NCBI RefSeq assembly: GCF_004792665.1
Contig: NZ_SRZX01000002.1
Span: forward strand, 248,001 to 312,000
Origin: Marinobacter orientalis
GTDB lineage: Bacteria; Pseudomonadota; Gammaproteobacteria; Pseudomonadales; Oleiphilaceae
Direction of reading: 5' to 3'
DNA: 64,000 nucleotides
Shown: positions 32,642 through 41,383 of the stretch, one piece after another
Layout of the letters: each line of letters opens with the position of its first letter
Position numbering within the stretch: position 1 is the first letter of the stretch
Notes under the pieces: model-generated
What the model saw: only the letters and a program-made list of their open reading frames with translations
What the model was told of the DNA's origin: nothing
The model's database searches: none
Made by a program: the position numbers and the translations under genes

Positions 32642-34777
32642 TCAGCGTCCCCCTGCCTCATATTCCGGATAGGAAGACCAATCCTGCCACTCCAGACCAG
32701 CGATGCCTAACGGTGACAACCGACCCCTCCAGGTCTCACTTTTATCGTTCAGTGAACTTGCGGAATGTCCGTACCAACTGTTTGCCGAAGGCAGGTCTGG
32801 TTCCACACTCTGTGCCACAGCAAATGTCAGCTCAGGCCAGCCCTGTGAAATCCCCCCTGACAGGGACTTCATTCGCGCTTCATTGGTCGTATAAATCATC
32901 AATGACACCTGCTCAATTCCTAGGTTGGGGAGAACACAGGGCACACAGCGGGCGCCTGATTGGCCCGGAGCAAACCACCGGTGATGGCTGACCAGACTTA
33001 CCGGCCAGGGGCTGACCTTAACCGCAGCACGGAGGGTCCTTATCCAGTCCTGTATTAGCTCGTCGGGCACCGGCCATTGCAACTGCTCAACCTCAAGATC
33101 AAGGAGCAGGCGCTCAAAGGGTAGGCTTCGCAACTGCTCAATCAGTTCAACCAGATCGTTTCTGTACTCACTCTTTATCCAGGCGGGATCGCCCAGCAGA
33201 ATGTCCACAGCCATACCCATGGCCTCTGCGTCTCTGACCAGTTCAGCGACCTGGGACTCCAGCGACGCCAGATGCTTAAGTTGCTCCGCGCTCAAACCGA
33301 GATAAATTCGGTTAAAACGCGAGGCCTTCAATTCATTCAGCTCGCCAATTCTGGTTTGCGCGGATAGCAATGCCCCGCTATCCCAAACGTAAGCCGCCTT
33401 GATCCAAACTGGATCTGCGCCAGCCGGCTCGCTACCATTGCGGCTGCGCGAATCCATGCTGGAAAATGATGTGGTTCCGGGCCAGATTACTTTTCTCGCT
33501 CCAGGCAGCGAATCGGGCAGATCCCCATAATCGGCAATCAGCATCAGCTCCGCCTGTTCCTGCCATGCATTGCGCCAGGCGCGAATCAGATCAACCGCAC
33601 CATTTGCCTGCTCAATACGAGCAGTCCGCAAAGCCATAAATCCCGCTTCGCCATCTACTTGGGCCCTTCCATAACGCTCTGATTCCAACTGTGCGGCCAG
33701 AGCAGCCTGCTGCTGAGCACTTATCGCCTCATCGACGGCTGACTCGTAACGGTAAAGAGTGTCCTCAAGGACTTTCCTGAGTTGATTCCGGGTACCTCGC
33801 AACTCCTCCATGGCTACCCGGTAACCAGCATCCGACGATCCATCCTGGTGGTCTCCCGTCAGTGCAGCCAACGGTACTTCGAAAGACAATCCCACCACCA
33901 ACCCTGTGCCGGTGCCCGAAAGATCGCTACGTCGATCAATACGTTGAGCGATGGTGAAATTCGAATTAACCCGGTCCAGCCAGTGATCGCCTTGTTGCTT
34001 CCTGGCAACATTCAATTGACGACGCAGGGTTGCTACGGCCGGATGTCCGCCAATCACGTCTGACCAGCGCGATGTCAGCGTTGGTCCCTCCGTCAGCGGC
34101 GTAGCCTCAGCCACACTGGCGACGGGCAGTGGCATGCCGGACAACCGGGCCAGCCGGGCACGGAGGATGGCTTCACGACGAGGCAGATTTTGGCAGGATT
34201 TAAGACGAACTTGCCAGCGCTGCTCCAGCCACATCAGCTCGGAGCGGCGAAGATTGTTGCCTGCCGCACGCTGCCGCGCCGCGGCCAGTTCCTTTTCGGC
34301 CAGGGGTTCAAGACGCTCACAGAGCTTAAGGAGCTGCTGGGTTTCCCACCAGTCAATGTAGGCATTACGAAGAAAAAGCCGCTGCTCGGCCCGCTGAATT
34401 AGCTGGGCACTGCGTTGCCGTTCAACAGCCAACTGACTCTCGATCAATGCCTCATTACGTTGTCGCAGGGTGCCCAACAAAGGATAACGCAGGCCCACTT
34501 CCATACCGTAGCCGGTATAATCAACAGTCCCCCTATCGGCTTCAAGTTCTTGCAGGTAACCGGCGTCAACGCTCCCGAAAACCGACCAGCCTCGCTCATC
34601 GGCCCGCTGCCTTCGTTCGCCTCGTAACTGATCCACCTTTGCGCCAGCCGCCATCACATCGGCGCTATCCGGCATGTCAGCCAATAGCGACTTCAGGGTG
34701 ACCGCCCTCGCTGGAGTAAAACAGATTAAAAGAAGGCTGATAGAAACCAGAACAATTGCGCGGTGATGTTCCAACAT
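32642..34777 (-). CDS. TolC-type outer membrane factor fused to a predicted TIM-barrel hydrolase
   Basis: 711 aa. A signal peptide is followed by a TolC-like region (about residues 30-425) with long helices (RYPLLGTLRQRNEALIESQL, ARQRAAGNNLRRSELMWLEQ) and repeat symmetry. After a Ser-rich linker (about 435-454), residues 455-711 look like a TIM-barrel glycoside-hydrolase domain: strand ends FNRIYLGL, MAVDILLGD, FERLLLDLEVE, PVSLVSHHRW, QVSLMIYTT, LTFAVAQSVEP and GIAGLEWQDW occur in the right order. Glu/Asp in LDLEVE are candidate catalytic residues. I know of no standard family with this fusion. It suggests an export channel that carries its own polysaccharide-trimming enzyme. Confidence 0.78.
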   Translation of the reverse strand: MLEHHRAIVLVSISLLLICFTPARAVTLKSLLADMPDSADVMAAGAKVDQLRGERRQRADERGWSVFGSVDAGYLQELEADRGTVDYTGYGMEVGLRYPLLGTLRQRNEALIESQLAVERQRSAQLIQRAEQRLFLRNAYIDWWETQQLLKLCERLEPLAEKELAAARQRAAGNNLRRSELMWLEQRWQVRLKSCQNLPRREAILRARLARLSGMPLPVASVAEATPLTEGPTLTSRWSDVIGGHPAVATLRRQLNVARKQQGDHWLDRVNSNFTIAQRIDRRSDLSGTGTGLVVGLSFEVPLAALTGDHQDGSSDAGYRVAMEELRGTRNQLRKVLEDTLYRYESAVDEAISAQQQAALAAQLESERYGRAQVDGEAGFMALRTARIEQANGAVDLIRAWRNAWQEQAELMLIADYGDLPDSLPGARKVIWPGTTSFSSMDSRSRNGSEPAGADPVWIKAAYVWDSGALLSAQTRIGELNELKASRFNRIYLGLSAEQLKHLASLESQVAELVRDAEAMGMAVDILLGDPAWIKSEYRNDLVELIEQLRSLPFERLLLDLEVEQLQWPVPDELIQDWIRTLRAAVKVSPWPVSLVSHHRWFAPGQSGARCVPCVLPNLGIEQVSLMIYTTNEARMKSLSGGISQGWPELTFAVAQSVEPDLPSANSWYGHSASSLNDKSETWRGRLSPLGIAGLEWQDWSSYPEYEAGGR

Positions 34778-34778
34778 C

Positions 34779-36110
34779 TCAGAACTTTTTCCCCCGCTTC
34801 AATACCCACCAGGGCGCCATGGCCGTTTCCTCATGGCCGCGACGTAATATTTCGTTGAGCGTACAAACCACACTCCAACAGCGCAGCAAGAACATAAACA
34901 GCGGAAAGACTGGCAGTAGCAGTGCGAACTTCAGATCCTCTTTCGGCCGATCCGAGACCATTAGAAGTCCGGCCACATAAAAAATAACGGTGACCAACAG
35001 ATAAACGATATAAATGAGGGTGAAGAGAAAAAAGATTGCCTCGGTTGACAATAAAATAAGACCCGCCACGGTGTAGCCGACAATCAAAAACGGCAACACC
35101 AACTGGAAAAAGAGGCCGCCCGCGAGGATCATCAGAAAATTCGGGAAGCCCATCATTCGCGGATTCATGCTATGGGCATGCTTGCGGATGTAAAGAAAAA
35201 ACAGGTCGCCATCCCAGCGCAGACGCTGCATGAAAAAGGATTTAAGGGTTGTGGGCACATCCGTATGGGCTACTGCCCTCGGTTCGAAAGGGATTCGCAG
35301 CGGCCGCCGACCAAAATAGCTCTTGATCCGCAGAGTGGTGTCCAGATCCTCTGCCGTGTGCGTGTCCCAGCCTCCGATATGAACAAGAAAACTGCGCCGG
35401 AAAGCACCGAACGCCCCCGACACATTATTTACCGTGTTCCACTCGGAAAGCCCCACCTTTGAGACATGAATCGACAGAAAATATTCCAGCGCCTGCATCG
35501 CCGTCGTAAAAGACGTCCAGGTGTTCCGCACTCTCAGGCAACCTGACACTGCTGGCACGTTGGGGTCTTCAAAGTGCCGCACCATGGCACTGACCACATT
35601 ATTATCGAAGGAGGTATCACCATCCAGAGCGAAAACGATCTCGCCAGTGGCTGCCTGCAGACCCGCGTTCAGTGAAGAAACCCGGCCACCCCGTTGCCAC
35701 TTGGCAATAGGCCGGAGGAAGCGCCGGGAATGTATTCTCGGGTCAACCTGAAAGTCTCGAACCACCTGCATGGTGTCCTGATTGATGCTGGCGCCGTCAA
35801 CCACAGGTATCAGTTCTATTTCCCCGGGGTACAGCTGTTCACAGAGCGTCCGCAGGGTTTTTTCGACATCCCGACCTTCGTTGTAACAAGTAATAATGCA
35901 GGAAACCCGCGGACGGTAAGTGGCACTGACAGGCGTTGCAGACAACTGCCTGAGGTACCAGCGTATAACCCCCGTCAGTATAAAAAGGTTCAGGGGCAGT
36001 TCCGCCAGCAAAAAGAATGGAAACAGCATTAGAAAAAGATCAGTCAGCCCTTCCGAACTGCCAATGCCGGCAATCAAGCTCACAAATTGCGCCTGCAGCA
36101 ATTCCAGCAT
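34779..36110 (-). CDS. Processive family 2 glycosyltransferase (exopolysaccharide synthase)
   Basis: 443 aa membrane enzyme of the PgaC/BcsA/HmsR type. It has two N-terminal helices, a catalytic domain with VVDGAS, ALDGDT (DxD), TAEDLD and QRLRW (Q-x-x-R-W of processive synthases), and four C-terminal helices. No PilZ domain is attached. It takes a UDP-sugar on the cytoplasmic side and should push the chain through its own channel. ATG shares one base with the upstream gene's TGA, and its stop is one base from the next start, so the operon is tightly coupled. The sugar cannot be read from sequence; the nearby epimerase gene makes a uronic acid possible. Confidence 0.88.
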   Translation of the reverse strand: MLELLQAQFVSLIAGIGSSEGLTDLFLMLFPFFLLAELPLNLFILTGVIRWYLRQLSATPVSATYRPRVSCIITCYNEGRDVEKTLRTLCEQLYPGEIELIPVVDGASINQDTMQVVRDFQVDPRIHSRRFLRPIAKWQRGGRVSSLNAGLQAATGEIVFALDGDTSFDNNVVSAMVRHFEDPNVPAVSGCLRVRNTWTSFTTAMQALEYFLSIHVSKVGLSEWNTVNNVSGAFGAFRRSFLVHIGGWDTHTAEDLDTTLRIKSYFGRRPLRIPFEPRAVAHTDVPTTLKSFFMQRLRWDGDLFFLYIRKHAHSMNPRMMGFPNFLMILAGGLFFQLVLPFLIVGYTVAGLILLSTEAIFFLFTLIYIVYLLVTVIFYVAGLLMVSDRPKEDLKFALLLPVFPLFMFLLRCWSVVCTLNEILRRGHEETAMAPWWVLKRGKKF

Positions 36111-37489
36111 CAGCCTACCTCACCGGTCAGGCGCGCCATCAGAAGCTGAGCATCTTCCTGTGGCAATAGATCGTCCGGCAACGTGTAACCGGCAAGCTCA
36201 ATCTCGATACGGAACTCGTCATTTTCCTGGAACAGGTGCGTCAGTCCGGACAGCCTCTGCCACAGTGTGATCATCCCGTCCCGGTCCGTGTTGGGCAGCA
36301 AAAACCAGAGCAGGTCTTCACGAGACCTGGAGCAACGATCGGTATCCCGTACGGTTTCCTGAATACGGTCTATAAGGTTATCGAGAAGCGCGAGCCGGTG
36401 CGTGTTGTCCAGGGTTTCGCCGAGATTGGAAAATTTCAGCAAAAGCAGAGATGCTTTCGGCATTTCCCCGTAGCGACGGCTCTGCTGGATCTGCCAGTCG
36501 AGCAGTCCGTTAAATGCCTGCATAGCAATGAGATTGAGGCGCCCAAAGTGCGCCTCCTGGAGACCGGCCGCGAAACCCTGCCGGCAGCGTAAGCGACCGT
36601 TTTCAGTCAGCCGGAAGGCGCGGACTTCCCGAATCTTGAGTTCATCAGGACTGTGCCGGGTATCGCAATCAAAGCAGCGAGCCTCTACATCAGCATCAAC
36701 AAAAAAACATTGGCATGACAGGCAGCGGTAATTTTCCAGAGGGCGGTCATAGTCACTACCAATATGACGAAGCCGGGTCAGGCAGTTCGGACACATCAAC
36801 AGGCCTTCCCGCAGAAAACTTTCCTGAGACGCAACGTGACCACAAGTGAAACAGTGAAGAGACGGCTGTCTTACCAAATCCAGTGCGTTGCATTCCGGAC
36901 AGACGTCGACATAGTTGAGGCGCCCGGAGCTGCAACGGCTACACAGGCGTATACGGTCAATCAGTTCATCCGGCTGCAACCAGCCCTGCTCGTTTATCAA
37001 TTTTAACCAGACCAGCTGATTAACCGATTCATCAACCACCATGGCAGAAAGCAGGGGATAACGGTAAAACTGGTAAAATTTACTGTCGCGCTGCGGCTCA
37101 AGCAGGGCATTGGGACGCGCCCATAGCCATGCCAGGACCCTTTCCTCAAACTGTTCCGGCGGATTGCCACGGTTAAAGGCTTTCATTCGCTCAGACCACT
37201 GGCGCCAGGCGGACCAGATGTGCTCAGGGTCGTCCGGCGGAGGTCCATCGCTCAGGGGAACGACAGGGGCGTCCCCGGACCTACGGCAATAAATCAGCGT
37301 GTATCGGTAGTGTGAACTGCAGCGCAGCCTGAACACAGACTCCGTGGCCACTTCGTAAGGCTGGTCGATGACCACAACGTCCCATACAGACACCGACACA
37401 ATGTCCGACAAATCTGAGAAACGCGTCCATCCATCTGGTAACTTTGCGGGCTTTTGCTCCGAGAGCAACGCTATTCGAGGTGTATTCAT
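36110..37489 (-). CDS. TackOD1-type zinc-ribbon protein with degenerate GGDEF domain
   Basis: 459 aa cytosolic protein, first gene of the island operon. Residues 183-290 hold at least six CxxC pairs (CSRC, CPEC, CFTC, CPNC, CLSC, CFDC), the layout of the TackOD1 metal-binding domain. Residues 310-455 look like a diguanylate cyclase fold (SLLLLKFSN, TDRCSRSREDLLWFLLPNTD) but the GGDEF signature is gone, with SREDL in its place, so no cyclase activity is expected. It may sense or bind c-di-GMP or act as a scaffold for the synthase. The domain calls are by eye. Confidence 0.75.
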   Translation of the reverse strand: MNTPRIALLSEQKPAKLPDGWTRFSDLSDIVSVSVWDVVVIDQPYEVATESVFRLRCSSHYRYTLIYCRRSGDAPVVPLSDGPPPDDPEHIWSAWRQWSERMKAFNRGNPPEQFEERVLAWLWARPNALLEPQRDSKFYQFYRYPLLSAMVVDESVNQLVWLKLINEQGWLQPDELIDRIRLCSRCSSGRLNYVDVCPECNALDLVRQPSLHCFTCGHVASQESFLREGLLMCPNCLTRLRHIGSDYDRPLENYRCLSCQCFFVDADVEARCFDCDTRHSPDELKIREVRAFRLTENGRLRCRQGFAAGLQEAHFGRLNLIAMQAFNGLLDWQIQQSRRYGEMPKASLLLLKFSNLGETLDNTHRLALLDNLIDRIQETVRDTDRCSRSREDLLWFLLPNTDRDGMITLWQRLSGLTHLFQENDEFRIEIELAGYTLPDDLLPQEDAQLLMARLTGEVG

Positions 37490-37538
37490 GCTGGCTATTC
37501 AGTCCGACTCTTAATGATTGAACTACAACGTGACCGAC

Positions 37539-37567
37539 ATAACACTTTTGGAAACAGAATCTTGCAA
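37539..37567 (-). promoter_or_regulatory. Promoter candidate of the exopolysaccharide operon
   Basis: On the minus strand TTGCAA and TGTTAT are 17 bases apart, about 50 bases before the ATG at 37489. Each hexamer matches the consensus at four of six positions, so it is only a candidate. Confidence 0.35.
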
Positions 37568-37645
37568 CCTGACTTTTCACTGGCGAGCGATTGTACACGT
37601 GTTGCATTGATATGCACAAAAACGGAGAGACACGACGCGGTATTT

Positions 37646-37703
37646 GGTTCGACTGATCAGCGACAGACAAACAGAAAAAGGTGGTTTATGCGAAAACCGG
37701 TTT
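37646..37703 (+). repeat. Displaced copy of the purC-outer membrane protein junction
   Basis: About 58 bases match the minus strand at 42106-42182: the last codons of purC (GGTTCGACTGA), the spacer with AGACAAAC, and the start of the outer membrane protein (TTATGCG.AAAC.G.TTTTTG). The copy here has one AGACAAAC unit where the intact locus has two. It runs directly into the tRNA-Val remnant, marking a recombination scar. Confidence 0.8.
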
Positions 37704-37741
37704 TTGACATGGCATGATTGGCAGTTCAGATCTGCCTGGTC
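37704..37741 (+). repeat. Broken 3' half of tRNA-Val (probable island attachment scar)
   Basis: TTGACATGGCA at 37704-37714 equals 31452-31462 in the intact tRNA-Val. GGCAGTTCAGATCTGCCTGG and the next two bases (37720-37741) equal 31469-31490 with one mismatch. The stretch between them is one base shorter and scrambled, and the CCA end is lost. The pair flanks the four-gene exopolysaccharide operon like attL and attR. Confidence 0.85.
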
Positions 37742-37769
37742 ACCCGGAGGAGGCCTCCGGGCAACACTG

Positions 37770-38759
37770 TTATCTGGTCGGCGGCGCCATGAACTCGGGT
37801 CCGACGGGATCATCAATGCATCTGTCCAGGATCTCGTCGATCGCCTCAAACGCTTCCTTGTCCAGCGACCAGCCTTCGATGTCCTCCACCGGATCAAGTT
37901 GCTCAGGCCTTCTTGCACCCCACAGCGCTGTTGTCACATCCGGCTGATCAACCAGCCAGCGAAGCGCCAGCGCCAGTACACTCTTCTGGTAGCGCTCTTT
38001 GGCAAATGCGTCCAGTTCAGCCACAGCATTCAGGTATTGGCGATAGCGTTCACCCTGGAATTTGGGGTCGTTCTTTCGCAGATCGTCACCGGTAAACTCG
38101 GTATCTTCACGCATTTTGCCGGTCAGCAGACCACGGCACAGACCACCGTAGGTAATGGTTGCGATGCCATGTTCCCGGCAGTATGGAAGGATGTCCTTTT
38201 CGATATCACGCTCAAAAAGGTTATACGGCGGCTGCAAACTGTGCAGGGGTACAATCTTGCGGAACTCATCCATCTGGTCGGGAGAGAAGTTGCTGACGCC
38301 AATGGCACGGATCTTCCCCGCCTGATAGAGCTTTTCCAGTGCCCTTGCGGTCTCTTCCATGGGGGTCTTCGGGTCTGGCCAGTGGACCTGGTAGATATCG
38401 ATACGGTCTGTCTGCAGGCGTTTCAGAGAATCCTCAACCTCCTGCTCTATGCGAGCGGCGGTGGAATCACGCCAGATCTTGTCGTGATCATCATTCCAGT
38501 TGAGGGCCACTTTTGTAGCCAGGGCCACTTTATCGCGCCGACCGCCTGCCAGGGCTTTGCCCACAATTTCTTCCGAACGCCCGAAACCGTAGACCGGCGC
38601 GGTATCGACCAGACCGATGCCCTTGTCGACGGCTCTGTGAATGGTGTCGATGGACTGGGCTTCGTCTGTGCCGCCCCACATCCAGCCACCAATCGCCCAG
38701 GTTCCAAGGCCGACCGGTGTCACCTGAATATCAGTATTTCCGAAAGATCGGGTATCCAT
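37770..38759 (-). CDS. Aldo/keto reductase
   Basis: 329 aa AKR with the complete catalytic tetrad: Asp and Tyr in DTAPVYGFGRSE, Lys in LATKVAL and His in YQVHWPD. The cofactor end has ALWGARRPEQL. It reduces or oxidises aldehydes, ketones or sugars with NAD(P)H; the substrate is not visible. It lies just outside the tRNA scar, between the exopolysaccharide island and the GspE-like gene, on the same strand. Residues WAIGGWMWGG suit the AKR12/YajO-like groups. Confidence 0.88.
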   Translation of the reverse strand: MDTRSFGNTDIQVTPVGLGTWAIGGWMWGGTDEAQSIDTIHRAVDKGIGLVDTAPVYGFGRSEEIVGKALAGGRRDKVALATKVALNWNDDHDKIWRDSTAARIEQEVEDSLKRLQTDRIDIYQVHWPDPKTPMEETARALEKLYQAGKIRAIGVSNFSPDQMDEFRKIVPLHSLQPPYNLFERDIEKDILPYCREHGIATITYGGLCRGLLTGKMREDTEFTGDDLRKNDPKFQGERYRQYLNAVAELDAFAKERYQKSVLALALRWLVDQPDVTTALWGARRPEQLDPVEDIEGWSLDKEAFEAIDEILDRCIDDPVGPEFMAPPTR

Positions 38760-38883
38760 ATTCCCTCCATTTCATCAAAAAAGCTTCTGTGAGTGTTACA
38801 GGGCTTATTTTCCTTAACTGCGAACGCAAAACCGTATCACCAGCCGGCAGTCCCGGCAACAGCTATCAAAAAAGGCAGCCAGG

Positions 38884-40173
38884 TCAGCGGCCACCAGACC
38901 GTAAGCCTTCTTCCGGACCACTGTGCCGGCCGGACAGCAACACGCCCGCGCGGAGCAGTTCCCGCAATGTTGTGTCACCATTCTGTGCCTTTACCAAACC
39001 GTCATCCAGCATCAGAGACTGCCCTCTGTCCACCAGAGCCTGTCTAAGACTGTGCTCATCCTCATGGCGCAGGATACGGCTGTAGTCAGCCTCGCTCAGT
39101 TGCCATACTTCGAAAATTCCGATTCGCCCGCGAAATCCGAGGTTGTTGCAGGCCGCACAGCCTGCTGGCAACCAGACCTCCTCAGGAACTTCCTTTCCGC
39201 ATTCCTGCAGCCACTGCCGGGCTACGTCATCCGGCTTTCCTTTGATGCGGCATTCGGGGCACAACTTACGAACCAGCCTCTGTGAAGCGACGAGTCCGAG
39301 ATTGGCAGCGATTTCATAGTCACTCAGCCCCAAATTGCGCAGGGAGGTTATAGTTCCCACCGAATCGCGGCTGTGCAATGTCGCCATCATCGAACGACCG
39401 CTGGTAGCAACACTGATGGCAGCCTCTGCAGAAGCCGTGTCCCGTATTTCACCGATAAGCACGTAATCCGGATCCAGCCGCAGCATCGCCTGTGTCCCCG
39501 ATGCAAAGGTCAGTTCGTGAAGCGGGTCTACCTGGATCTGGTTGATGCCGGGTATTTCATACTCAACCGGCTCCTCCAGAGTGATGACATGGTTGTCGCT
39601 CAGCTTCAACTCATGCAGAAGCGCATAGAGCGTGGTTGTCTTGCCGCTGCCTGTAGGTCCGGACACCAGGAACATTCCGCCGGTAGCGTCCATCCAGCGC
39701 TGAATCCATTGTGCACCCTCAACAGGAATTCCCAGAGCTCCGATATTCTGGACACTTTCCGGCGGCGAAAGCACCCGAATCGCCATTTTGTCGCCTGATA
39801 CACAAGGGATTGAGGTTACCCGAAGATCCAGGTCGGTATCATCGAGACTGAACACGAAGCTGCCTTCGTCACAGTTTACAGAAGGGATTGGATGCAGGTC
39901 AGCCATGGCTTTGAACTGGTTCACCAGTCGCCGGCCCTGGTCATAAGTGACCTCGATGACATCCACAATAATGCCGTCGATCCTGAGCCGGATCCGATAA
40001 TGATCCGGGAAAGGATCCAGATGCAGGTCCGTTGCCCTCGCGGCAACGGCATCACTCAATAAAGCATGTGCCTCAAGCGTCTCAAGAGCTTCCTGGTCAT
40101 CGGCCATTAACCGCGTATATTCAACCAGCAGGTGATCTCTCAAACTGCGCTCCGCCTGGCTTTTTTCACTCAT
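38884..40173 (-). CDS. Orphan GspE/PilB-type secretion ATPase
   Basis: 429 aa. Domains: N2 region (ARATDLHLDPFPDHYRIRLR), Walker A GPTGSGKTTT, Asp box, Walker B LDPDYVLIGEIRD, His box MATLHSRDS, and a zinc-binding CPEC ... CAACNNLGFRGRIGIFE module. The usual N1/MshEN domain that binds the inner membrane partner or c-di-GMP is missing; only about 40 residues come before N2. No pilin, GspF or GspD gene is nearby. It may power a type IV pilus-like or type II secretion machine encoded elsewhere. ATG has AAGGAG upstream. Confidence 0.87.
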   Translation of the reverse strand: MSEKSQAERSLRDHLLVEYTRLMADDQEALETLEAHALLSDAVAARATDLHLDPFPDHYRIRLRIDGIIVDVIEVTYDQGRRLVNQFKAMADLHPIPSVNCDEGSFVFSLDDTDLDLRVTSIPCVSGDKMAIRVLSPPESVQNIGALGIPVEGAQWIQRWMDATGGMFLVSGPTGSGKTTTLYALLHELKLSDNHVITLEEPVEYEIPGINQIQVDPLHELTFASGTQAMLRLDPDYVLIGEIRDTASAEAAISVATSGRSMMATLHSRDSVGTITSLRNLGLSDYEIAANLGLVASQRLVRKLCPECRIKGKPDDVARQWLQECGKEVPEEVWLPAGCAACNNLGFRGRIGIFEVWQLSEADYSRILRHEDEHSLRQALVDRGQSLMLDDGLVKAQNGDTTLRELLRAGVLLSGRHSGPEEGLRSGGR

Positions 40174-40327
40174 AACTGCGACTCCTTAAGGCCACAAAAT
40201 CAATGATTGTAGCAAACAGGGACAAGGCCACTTATTTGGCGCCGACACTACCAGGGACATATTCAAATGAATGGTTCAGTCAGGCAGCTTCATACCCGAT
40301 ATTGCCACATGGCTGGGTGATCAATAG

Positions 40328-40352
40328 CAAAAGGGCCAGCAATTGCTGGCCC
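40328..40352 (-). terminator. Terminator of the UDP-glucuronate epimerase gene
   Basis: Perfect 8-bp stem GGGCCAGC (40333-40340) and GCTGGCCC (40345-40352) with a four-base loop, followed on the minus strand by TTTTGC. It lies directly behind the stop codon. Confidence 0.8.
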
Positions 40353-40355
40353 TGT

Positions 40356-41363
40356 TCACACTTGGTAGAAATCCCGATACCAATCCACGAACCGGGCGAT
40401 GCCCTCCTCCACCGGAGTTGACGGCTTGTAGCCGACATCGGTGATCAGGTCGTCCACATTGGCATAGGTAGCCGGCACATCGCCCGGCTGCAGGGGCAAC
40501 AGGTTTTTCTCCGCCTTCCTGCCGACGCGCTCTTCGATGATTTCGATGAAGCGGGACAGTTCCACCGGGTTGTTACTGCCAATGTTATACAGGCGGTACG
40601 GCGCCTTGCTGGTGCCGGGATCGGGCTTTTCTCCGCTCCACCGGGGGTTGGCTGTGGCAACGTTGTCGAGGGTTCGGATAACCCCTTCTACGATGTCGTC
40701 GATATAGGTGAAGTCGCGCCGGTGATTGCCGTGATTGAACACGTCAATGGGCTCACCGGCCAGGATCTTTCTGGTAAAGATAAACAGCGCCATGTCAGGC
40801 CGCCCCCAGGGGCCGTACACGGTGAAGAACCGCAGGCCGGTGGTGGGCATGTTGTACAGATGACTGTAGGTGTGAGCCATCAGCTCATTGGCCTTCTTGG
40901 AGGCTGCATACAGGCTCAGGGGGTGGTCCACGTTGTCGTGCACCGAGAATGGCATGGTTTCATTGGCGCCATAGACCGAGCTGCTGGAGGCATATACCAG
41001 GTGCTTTACGTCATTGTGGCGACAGCCCTCGAGGATGTTGGTGAAGCCCACCAGGTTGGCGTCGATATAGGCGTGGGGATTTTCCAGCGAATACCGGACG
41101 CCCGCCTGCGCTGCCAGGTGAACCACCCGTTCCGGCCTGTGCTCCCGGAACAGGGCTTCCATGGCGTCCCTGTCGGCCACATCCTTGCGTACTTCGGTAA
41201 ACCCCGGTTTACAGGTCAGGCGCTCAAGACGTGCTTCTTTCAGGGTCGGATCGTAGTAATCATTGACGTTATCCACGCCGATCACTTCATCCCCGCGATC
41301 AAGCAGCCGATGCGCCAGATGGGACCCGATAAAGCCCGCCGTACCCGTAACCAGAATTTTCAA
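40356..41363 (-). CDS. UDP-glucuronate 4-epimerase (NAD-dependent SDR)
   Basis: 335 aa extended SDR. NAD site [18 protein letters not shown], the segment [18 protein letters not shown] typical of UDP-GlcA 4-epimerases, active-site Ser in YASSSSVYG and Y-x3-K in YAASKK, and [14 protein letters not shown] near the sugar site. It converts UDP-glucuronate to UDP-galacturonate. The start is TTG at 41363 with GGGAGAAG upstream; no ATG is available. Ugd elsewhere in the window can make its substrate. It could feed the exopolysaccharide synthase 4-6 kb downstream or lipopolysaccharide. Confidence 0.87.
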   Translation of the reverse strand: MKILVTGTAGFIGSHLAHRLLDRGDEVIGVDNVNDYYDPTLKEARLERLTCKPGFTEVRKDVADRDAMEALFREHRPERVVHLAAQAGVRYSLENPHAYIDANLVGFTNILEGCRHNDVKHLVYASSSSVYGANETMPFSVHDNVDHPLSLYAASKKANELMAHTYSHLYNMPTTGLRFFTVYGPWGRPDMALFIFTRKILAGEPIDVFNHGNHRRDFTYIDDIVEGVIRTLDNVATANPRWSGEKPDPGTSKAPYRLYNIGSNNPVELSRFIEIIEERVGRKAEKNLLPLQPGDVPATYANVDDLITDVGYKPSTPVEEGIARFVDWYRDFYQV

Positions 41364-41383
41364 AGTCTCTTCTCCCTGTTCCT

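Noticed and set aside
37454-37717. 87-codon plus-strand frame upstream of the exopolysaccharide operon
   Set aside because: Its end is made of the copied purC/outer-membrane-protein junction and the tRNA scar; the front has no support.
37743-37761. CCCGGAGG-CCTCCGGG hairpin behind the aldo/keto reductase gene as terminator
   Set aside because: Stem of eight with a three-base loop but no T-run on the minus strand; it may still fold.
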